This document shows, in pieces, positions 56,170 through 64,000 of a stretch of 64,000 nt of DNA. The notes beneath the pieces are model-generated. The model saw only the letters and a program-made list of their open reading frames with translations, made no database searches and was not told where the DNA came from. Position numbers and translations under genes: made by a program. Origin of the DNA: Hermodice carunculata (lineage: Eukaryota > Annelida > Polychaeta > Eunicida > Amphinomidae); the NCBI GenBank assembly GCA_964020975.1, contig OZ026622.1, positions 2,090,601 through 2,154,600 on the forward strand, written 5' to 3'. Each line of letters begins with the position of its first letter. Within the stretch, counting starts at the first letter, position 1.

Positions 56170-56209
56170 ATTCCGACCGGTTTCGCTACACCGTAGCTCA
56201 TCAGGGAAT
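56170..56209 (-). ncRNA. Hammerhead ribozyme, type I (Penelope-associated)
   Basis: Minus strand, in order: helix I ATTCC, core CTGATGA, helix II GCTAC-GGT-GTAGC, core GAAA, a helix III made by the self-complementary ACCGGT, cleavage triplet GTC, then GGAAT closing helix I. Every invariant core base is present. The very short palindromic helix III is the form known from Penelope-like elements, where two copies pair to give an active dimer. It lies about 390 bp downstream of the GIY-YIG stop on the same strand. Confidence 0.85.
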
Positions 56210-56596
56210 GAGAGTAATGGCCGTTGGGGCTGGTTTATATAATGAGGGGAAACACGGTTTACGTTACCAACGTAAACTTGCTTAAATACACGTCAAAGAC
56301 CTGTGACGTGTATTGAAACGTATGATGACGGGTTTGATTTATTCGTCATAGATACGTTCCTCATAAAACAGCACTAAGAAGAGTACATTAACCCTGCCCC
56401 TATTGGGGTCAGGTATGTACCAAGATGACCTCTGGTCTATAATTCGATTTAATAGGCTTGGTATCAATTCTGATAGCCATTTCATTAATACTTCACGGCA
56501 CGTTACCTTGTGGAAACAATTTTCACACAAGTGGAAATGTTGATGGGTAGGGAGCTCGGAAATGTAAAATTTTAGTATTTCACTTTGCAAGTGAGC

Positions 56597-57700
56597 TCAT
56601 CTACCCATAACGTTGAGGCCTAGTGGTTCGGTGGTACATAACTGGTGAATCCAATAGTTTTCTCTTTTGAGTCTCAACTCTCTGGTTTTGTTGAGACCGG
56701 GAGGCATGCGTATGTGTTCCAAGATCTGTATTTTGAGATCTGGGCTGTCATGACCTGGGCGAGCAAAATGTCTGCCCAGTGGTTGTGTGGGGTCTTTCTT
56801 ATTTATGTAATAGAAATACTCGCGCATTCTATCCATAAGAGAACGACACGTTTGACCTACATACTGTTTCCTGCATACCTGGCAGGTGAGGAGGTAAATA
56901 AGATTATTATGTCTGCATGTGCCTCCTTTCGGAGTTGAATAACTCCTACCTGTGTGGGTACTTCTCGTGGTCCCACTTGTGTCCATTTTAGGACAATACC
57001 TGCAACTTGAATTGTTGCAGGGGTTCCTCTCATCCACACCTGCTATGCCTGGTGGTGGACGTGAAGGTTTTGGTGGATATCTGATCCTGGAGTGGGTCAG
57101 AATGTCTTTTAGATTTTCTGCCCTTCTGTAACCTAGGACTACTTGTTTCTGTCCTAGGACGGAGGCATTTCTGGACGCCTGTATGGTGCCCCAGTTTCTT
57201 TGTATGGTGTCCCTTAGAGGTGGCAAAGCAGGGTTGTACTTTGTAACCAGGAAAAGTTTATCACTGTCCTGGTTCTCATCCTTTTGTGCAGGTGACAGAA
57301 GAGCTTTCCTGTCAAGTGCCATGACCTTGTCCCAGGTCTCTTGTAAGAGGGCTGGGGGGTAGCCTCTCTGTTTGTAGTAGTGTATGATTTTCTGGCCATA
57401 CACTTCAAAGTCCTGTGGGCGAGAGCAGATACGTTTGACTCTCAGGAGTTGGCTGTAGGGCCCTCCATGTTTGCAATGTCTAGGGTGAGCTGACATATAG
57501 TGCAAATATGTATGTGTATCTGTGGCCTTTGTATGTAAGGAGGTGTATACCTTCTTGTCATCACCTATCCAGACTGTAGTGTCCAGAAAAGCGATGTCAG
57601 TTGGAGAGAACTGCGCCGAAAACTTCATGGTGGGGTGGCATGAGTTTAAATGATTGAGGAAATCTGTGAGATGAGTTTCCCCATGGGTCCAGATGCAAAA
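56597..57700 (-). CDS. Penelope-like RT C-terminus and GIY-YIG endonuclease
   Basis: The open frame runs from the truncation point (the first Met, at 57628, is internal). Order: IWTHGETHLTDFLNHLNSCH, then FSPTDIAFLDTTVW, then the PLE thumb signature TDTHTYLHYMSAHP..YSQLLRVKRICS. Next is a cysteine cluster (NPCNNSSCRYC) and the GIY-YIG domain: LIYLLTCQVCRKQYVGQTCR with a downstream R..EY and LGRHFARPGH. All are hallmarks of Penelope/Neptune-type elements. The RT catalytic half is lost, so the copy is dead by truncation, although the remaining frame is open. Confidence 0.9.
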   Translation of the reverse strand, partial: FCIWTHGETHLTDFLNHLNSCHPTMKFSAQFSPTDIAFLDTTVWIGDDKKVYTSLHTKATDTHTYLHYMSAHPRHCKHGGPYSQLLRVKRICSRPQDFEVYGQKIIHYYKQRGYPPALLQETWDKVMALDRKALLSPAQKDENQDSDKLFLVTKYNPALPPLRDTIQRNWGTIQASRNASVLGQKQVVLGYRRAENLKDILTHSRIRYPPKPSRPPPGIAGVDERNPCNNSSCRYCPKMDTSGTTRSTHTGRSYSTPKGGTCRHNNLIYLLTCQVCRKQYVGQTCRSLMDRMREYFYYINKKDPTQPLGRHFARPGHDSPDLKIQILEHIRMPPGLNKTRELRLKRENYWIHQLCTTEPLGLNVMGR

Positions 57701-57712
57701 AATTATAGTAAA

Positions 57713-57867
57713 ACCTCCCCAAACCGAACACCCTTGGACCGGAAAAAAGTGTTCGGTATAGGGAGGCTTGCTTACATTGGAAGTACAAATTTGGGACCCA
57801 GGAAATTGTGTTCAGTATAGAGTGGTGTTGGGTGTACGGAGGTGTTCGGTTGGAGAAGTTTCACTGC
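57713..57867. mobile_element. MITE with GTGTTCGG motifs, split by the Penelope-like insertion
   Basis: Left end 'tagtaaaacctccccaaacc' and right end 'ggttggagaagtttcactg' are inverted, with internal CCGAACACCC / GTGTTCGGT pairs. The first bases of the left end lie at 56113-56118, on the other side of the Penelope-like element. Confidence 0.65.
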
Positions 57868-60476
57868 ACATATTTCATTCAGGTTATTTACATGGATGGT
57901 CCCGTGACTAAGCATATATTACCTAGTACAGTGGAACATGATTTGAAACAGAGCTCCACCAAAGCCCTCATACAGTCTGAAACACGATATCTGTACCTGC
58001 ATTTCAAGTGTTTCCTAATTCTTTCTTTGTACAAATTTTTGGTATAAAAAGCCTTATTGAATAGGGATGCCGTCTAAAATGCCTATTCACTACTTCTAGT
58101 CAGTAGCATGGTTGGCCTCACTAGCACTTCCATAAATGTGATTAGAATGAAGCTACCCTTATGTCCCTATCCGTATGATTACAAAGTGTCAAAGTTGCCT
58201 GACATCACACAGTTTGAATCTCCCAAGATTTTAAGCTTACGTTGAAATTTTTGGTCAGTAAAAAGACCAAAGCTCTCTCAGTTACACTGATAATCTAACC
58301 AACTGTACATGTCTGAAATGATTATCCCTGCTGTCTACAAATTATAGATTTGCTGCCAAAAGATGGAAAATAGATCAAATGAATGCCAAATCAAACTGAA
58401 ACGAAACTTGCTCACACAAGACTGTGGAGTTTATATGTCAGGATGAGACCTACAGTACGTTGGGATTGTATCGAGATCACCTGGATGTAAGTCTCAAGGT
58501 CATTCATGTGGAATCAATGTCTGTATGATAAACCATTGAATAATTGAGCAAAACCTGCTCAAACCTGGTAAGATTTTGTATCTACATGGATCTCAAGTTT
58601 ATGGGGTCACTTTTTAAAATTTTGTGTCTATGTGGTAAGTCCTGAAACACTTCACAAAACTTAATCAAACTTGGTAGAATTGTGGCTGCTTGGTCAGACC
58701 TTCAAAGCGCCTGCTGTTGATGACTTGTTGGGAGAGCAGACTGGTCAATACTAAAGTGGGCCACAACAGAATTAAAACAGCGCATCAGTCAGATTGGCTG
58801 GTAAATGACATTAGAGGGTGTAAGTCTTCTAAAGATTTTTTTTTTAAGGGTTTGATATAAACTGTCCTCATAAGTATTGATAAGATGAATTAAGGGATGC
58901 TTGTTAGCAACCATAGCAATCTTCTTCCTGCTATCAACATTCATATTTTAAATGGTGTGATTCTTAAGTGTCACACTTAAAGACTTTTTTTTTTTTAATT
59001 TTTTTTTTGCAAAATCATTTTTTTATGGTTTTTGACAAATTTAACATGAAATTTAGTGGGATTGTGGATGAGGTCAAAATCTCAGTTGTATATGATACTT
59101 GGTGGCCTGTATTTTATATCACCGTAACCCAATTATTTTGGAGTGTGGAAATGGTCCTGGTTTTAGATTTTTTGTTTTGTTTTTGTGTCTGTTCAGTAAC
59201 TCAAAAAGATATTACCTGATTTGAACAAACAGACCATGTATATGGAAAGTGGATGCACATGAATTTTTTAATCCGAGTTGAATGTGGAGGTCACATGGCT
59301 GCTTGGAATAGGGGTCACAATGTGAAACTCTTGTCAACACTCTGCATTCCAGGTTTTTAGTTAGGCCCATACCGAGAAGTTGCATAATATATATGACCTT
59401 GAATAATTTCTCAAGGTCATGGAGGGGACACTTTTCAGGAAATTTTTGGGTGATGGTCATCAAATTATTTGTCAGCAGAGCATTAGGGCCTCACGTTTTT
59501 CTAAGTTTTTATGAATTTGTATTTGTTTTAGCTATTTTTGACATTATCTCCAACACTGTCACTCTGACAGGGATGTGATTTACCCTCCTAGAAGCAGAAA
59601 TCCTCCCCAAGTGCCTTTCTAAAACCCTTATCTTTTGTATCTAAAATTCTGTATTTCCTCGTACTAAGGGTAATTTTCAGCCATTTTGTGCAAAATCAGT
59701 CCCAGTCTAGAAAAAAACAATCACATGCCAGCTCAGATTATGCTCAAACTTGGATAAAATGCTCGTTGTGGAAGGGCCAGAGATCGTTGTGCATTTAATT
59801 GGTAATACTTTGAGTCCTTGATTTGAAAAACAGTTTAAACAAAAATGGGTACTTATTGGATAGTGCATGTATTTATACTGCAAAAGTCTATGGGCATTGC
59901 ACTGGTAACTTACATTTTTTCCCTTCTCCAAAACCACTGGCAAGAGTCACTCCAAACTTAGTGCGGATGTAGCATTGAGTGGGTCTCTACCAAGTTTATT
60001 CAAATGGTTCTGCTCCAGTGATTTTTGGAATTTTTTTATGAATTCTTTTGTTCATATTTTGTCAGAATCTTAAAAAGTCATCTGCTCTGCAACTGCTCAG
60101 TCAATATTTTGAAATTGCACAAGTTTTAAAACCATTCACTGTGAGCGTTTTGCAAGCAGTGAACAGTTTGAAACAAGTGCTGTCTAAATTCATTCCCCAT
60201 GACAGCGCCATGTAGATTTTTTTCTCACATAGAGCGTTAAAGCCTATGTTTTTGTCAAAAACTTTCTTGGTTTAGCATGCTTGCAGCAGCCATTTCAACC
60301 GCATTTTGTTCCCTTTCAACATTGTGTTACTTGGGTACATCACTTACGAAATAACTTTCAGTTACTCTTCTCTGTCGTATGTAATCTGATTGGCTTACAA
60401 ATAAAACAATAACTGCTAGGTTTCTCTCTTTTATTTCATTTTGGTCTTAAAAGCGTTCCACACATACAGTAGTCCC
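57868..60476. other. FAM120-like intron 3, mid part
   Basis: No exon recognised. 58430-58720 has diverged 'gttgggattgtat..' modules like those after 62740. 59970-60110 is a reverse-strand fragment of the Helitron-like family of 8022-9310. Confidence 0.5.
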
Positions 60477-61077
60477 TCTTTTGAGGGACCACTCCGAGCG
60501 CAGACCAAAAAGGCGGTCGTAAAATGCAGGTGGTCGCTCATTGGAGGAACCCCACATGCACGACCTAAACTGATCCTGGGCGGCCTTCCCCTGGTAGAGA
60601 GGTATGCAAATTTCTGTCACCACCAGCTCATCATGATCGATTACATATGCTTTGAAAAGTAATCATTCATTAAATTTAACAATTACAAGCCTTAAAATCT
60701 TTATTTCAATAAAAAAAAGTCTTGTCTGGGTACCGAAAGATGTGTGTCGCAACTTGAAAATATTTGCCGGTCTTGAGTTTTGTCTTTTGCCCATTCAGTG
60801 AGTCAATGGGCCTGATGTATCACTCGGTACGGAGCCTTCTCTTGGGAAGTAATGAGCTGAAAAATTGTTGTAAAATTGTTTTGATGGCATAACTCACTGT
60901 CTTAACTTTATACTACTCATTCAAAATCTGTTCATCTTGCATGGTCGCTGGTCGCGTTTAACAGGTGGTCGTTCATTAGAGGTAAATTATTAAAGAAAAA
61001 CAACTTTAGCAACCAAATGTGGCCGTTCAAACCAGGTGGTCGCTCATAGGAGGGGTCGTTCAAAACAGGGACTAGTG
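60477..61077. mobile_element. TA-flanked MITE, about 600 bp
   Basis: Left end CAGTAGTCCCTCTTTTGAGG and right end GTTCAAAACAGGGACTAGTG are inverted; internal 'aggtggtcgctcat' blocks recur. Confidence 0.7.
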
Positions 61078-62740
61078 TTTTGGGAAGGATTGTGTTTCCA
61101 CTTAGGAAAAAAATCTTGATGTTTCGTCAACCAGGACAGGTGGTTATTTTTAGAATGGACTGAGAGTAAATTGGGACATCTCGGCCCAAAGGTTGTCACA
61201 CCTTGGCTTGAATCATACAGGAATAGCAGCATTAAGTTGTGAAATGATATGCTTTACACCTGCTGTTTGTCTGCACCACGTCCTGACAATGACTGCCAAT
61301 TATAGCATGGAATATTCCAAGAAGAAAAGTAAATGTTATGTTTGTCATTGTCAGCAGACATGTGGAGAAGGTTGTGGTTGATCATTGTGAAGCTCTATTG
61401 TCATGTAAGCACACGTTAGTGCTATACATTCCACGTTACAACATAACGTATCAATACTGATTCTGACACCACTGTAGTCTTGAGAATTTTTTATTTCCAA
61501 AGATCTTAAATGATTTTTTCTAATGTATGTTTATACACAAGTTCAGCCATGTGTATATGTATTCCCTGCCTGCCACTTGACATTCGTGTATGAACATCTT
61601 ATATTTAACAGTATGAATCAGGTGTGTGTCTCTGAGATCAATATCTTATAATTTCTAGGACTTTCTTGATTAAACTTCTGTTTAGTTTCTTCTCTCAAAT
61701 TCCTTTCATTTTTACCCTCAGCACATAAAAGTGGCGGAGGGTTTTGTTGTCTGCTGTGTCATCCATCTATCATTACTGCGATATCTGAAAAATACTCACC
61801 GTAGCAGTACCAAATTTTTGTCAGAGATGCATCTTATGATGTACCAGGTTCCCAGTTTAAAGCAACTTCCAGTTGGTATTTATAAACTTTTTATGAAACT
61901 TTAAAGTATTTATTTCAAGGCAGTCTGAGTGGCGTACAAGGGGAGGACGTTACCATAATCTCTCAACAGGAATCCATCGCAGCTTCACCAAATTTTTATT
62001 AGAGATGCACATTATATTGGACCATGTTCCTAAAAGCAGCTTGCTCTCAGAATATGTAAACTTGAATATGAAACTTTTATGGTAGAAAATATTCACCATT
62101 TAAGTCCCAGCTTTGAGTGGCCAGTTATCGTTAAGACATTTTTCTGTCTAGTAGTGCTTTATGCTTATTCTTCTCACCCTCGTATGAGTCTTTTAGCATA
62201 GCTTATTGTTCTTTGATTTCATACATAACAATATAGAAATTGTATGTTTACAAAGTGTTCTATGGCCGAGTCTCAAAAAAAAAATGCAGAATTGAAGAAA
62301 AAAGATTGTGGGCACCAAGGGTAATCTGTTTTCTGAACGCTATTTTAAAATAATGGCAAAACTATTAGTTGGCGTGTCACAGTGCCATTGCAAATTGATT
62401 TTGTCACAACGGGATGAAGGACTCTACTGCATATGAAACACATAATATTGTGGGAAAACGATTTGGGGAAGGTGAAATCTGGTAGTCTGTTTTGTCTGGT
62501 GGAACCTTGCCTTTGAAGAATACGATCACTCGTGCTGCCCTCCACACACACCTTAGCTCAACAGGAGAGCTGTGGATGACTCATCTAGACAGTAGATTTT
62601 ACATTTTAATATGAGTAATCCCCTCATAGAACTGAAGGAGAGCTATTTGCAGCTTGCCAGGGATTTGTTCATGGAAGGGCCTGCCTGACTCTCTCTAGGT
62701 CAATACATGTTTGTGACTTTTTATTCCCTTAAGTATGATT
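61078..62740. other. FAM120-like intron 3, later part
   Basis: No exon, RNA gene or clear element recognised. Confidence 0.5.
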
Positions 62741-64000
62741 ATGTCTCCCCATGTAAAGGGGGGATATATTGTTTCTTCTTCTTCTCCTCCTCCTCCTCCT
62801 CCTCCTCCTCCTCCTTGTGTGCATTGCGAACACGATAACTCGAGAAAGATTTGACTTGGGAAGTTGAAATTTTTTGTGAAGGTGTTCCTATATAAAACCT
62901 TGCTTGGGATTGCAGATGGGTGACCTTGACATATTTTTCAAGGTCACATGGGCATGTCATTTAAAGTTGACGCCGACGCAATAACGCATGGATTTGACTT
63001 AAGAGGTCGAAATTATGCATGATTATGTACTGAATTATGAACTAGGTTGGGATTGTGGGTGGGTGACCTTAACCTATTTTCAAGATCACATGGCCACTTT
63101 TAAAACTCATTGCAGATGCACTCGAGAAAGATTTGATTTAAACAGGTTGATATTTTGTGTGATTATGTTTCTCTGTAAGATTTTTTATAAGACTTCGCTT
63201 GTAACTGCAGATGTATGACCTTGATCTTTTTATCAAGGTCAAGTGGGCGCGTCATGTAAAATTGACGCAGATGCAATAACTCCGCAAGGATTTGACTTAA
63301 GAGGGTGAAATTTTGCATGATTATGTGCCATAATATGAACTAGGTTGGGATTGCAGATGGGTGACTGACCTATTTTTCAAGGTCATATGGGCATGTCATG
63401 TAAAATTGACGCAGACGCAATAACTCCGCAAGGATTTCACTTCAAAGGTCGAAATTTTGCATGATTATGTACCATAATATGAACTAAGTTGGGATTGTAG
63501 ATGGGTGACCTTGACCTATTTTCAAGGTCACGTGGCCACTTTTTCAAAATCATTGCAGATGCACTCGTGAAAGATTTGACTTAAAGAGGTTGACATTTTG
63601 TGTGACTGTTTCTATGTTAGACTTTTATAAGACCTTGCTTGTGACTGCAGATGTATGACCTTGACCTATTTTTCAAGGTCATGGGCATTTCGTCTAAAAT
63701 CAATGTGGAAGTGATAACTCGAAAATTTGACTTGGGAAATTGAAATTTTATGTGAAGATGTTCCTATTTATGATCTTGCTTGGGACTGCAGATGGGTGAC
63801 CTTGACATATCTTTCAAGGTCTCGTGGGTCTGTCATCCAAAATTGACACGTATGCAACAACTCTGCAAGGATTTGACATAGGAGGTTGGAATTTTGCATG
63901 TACATGTACCATAATACCAACTAGGTTGGGATTGTAGAGGGGTGACCTTGACGTATTTCCAAGGTCACATGGCCACTTTTTAAAAATCATTGCAGATGCA
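62741..64000. mobile_element. Hairpin-started tandem-module repeat, runs off window
   Basis: Starts with ATGTCTCCCC-atgtaaa-GGGGGGATAT, then a (TTC/TCC)n run at 62776-62815, then at least eight modules of about 142-153 bp. Most modules carry TGACCTTGAC followed about 8 bases later by TCAAGGTCA. Same plan as the element at 53706-55344; the right end lies beyond the window. Confidence 0.65.

Larger units (their letters stand above)
56119..57700 (-). mobile_element. Penelope-like element, 5'-truncated
   Basis: RT/GIY-YIG retroelement fragment running on the minus strand from 57700 to 56119. It begins just downstream of where the catalytic RT box would be (IFCIWTHGE) and keeps the RT thumb, linker, GIY-YIG domain, 3' UTR and a hammerhead ribozyme. 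Bounded by a 12-bp duplication. It inserted into the end of a small MITE whose remainder is at 57713-57867. Confidence 0.9.
56107..57712. repeat. 12-bp target duplication of the Penelope-like insertion
   Basis: AATTATAGTAAA occurs at 56107-56118 and 57701-57712 and brackets the element exactly. Confidence 0.85.

Noticed and set aside
52422-64000. FAM120-like exon 4
   Set aside because: I looked for the D-K-V-I-R-F-K-R-A-I-G-Y-Y region after exon 3 and found nothing convincing; presumably beyond the window or diverged.

Overview
This is a 64 kb piece of animal genomic DNA, with spliced genes, long introns and dense transposable elements. Several repeats have the layout of the Helitron-like 'Pearl' elements known from bivalves: terminal hairpin, (ACGG)n-type microsatellite, ~145-170 bp internal modules. 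A mollusc, probably a bivalve, is therefore the best guess; this is inference from repeat style and host-gene similarity, not a search.

Two host genes lie head to head. On the minus strand, a copine of the CPNE5/8/9 group runs from its ATG at 44820 leftwards past the window edge. I could place 19 consecutive coding exons whose phases all join, giving about 468 residues: C2A, C2B and most of the vWA domain. The last ~75-100 residues lie beyond base 1. One vWA exon exists as two tandem 128-bp versions only 42 bp apart (4141-4268 and 4311-4438), which looks like a mutually exclusive alternative exon pair. On the plus strand, a FAM120 (constitutive coactivator of PPAR-gamma-like) gene starts at 45031. 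Exons 1-3 are in the window and the rest lie beyond base 64000. The two ATGs are 210 bp apart, and between them is a perfect palindromic NRF1-type site (44862-44873), so this is probably a bidirectional promoter.

The introns are full of mobile DNA. 27711-33425 holds a decayed DIRS-like retroelement. 35212-38110 is a 5'-truncated non-LTR retrotransposon with a long open RT frame. 56119-57700 is a 5'-truncated Penelope-like element with a GIY-YIG domain, a 12-bp target duplication and a well-formed hammerhead ribozyme. There are also piggyBac-style TTAA MITEs with internal hairpins, CAGTGGTCCC-type TA-flanked MITEs, a hAT-like element, Helitron-like tandem-module elements, one tRNA-derived SINE, a LINE 3' remnant and many microsatellites. 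Two of the DNA transposons sit only 25-26 bp upstream of exons, inside the branch-point zone.

No rRNA, true tRNA gene, CRISPR array or prokaryotic feature was seen.
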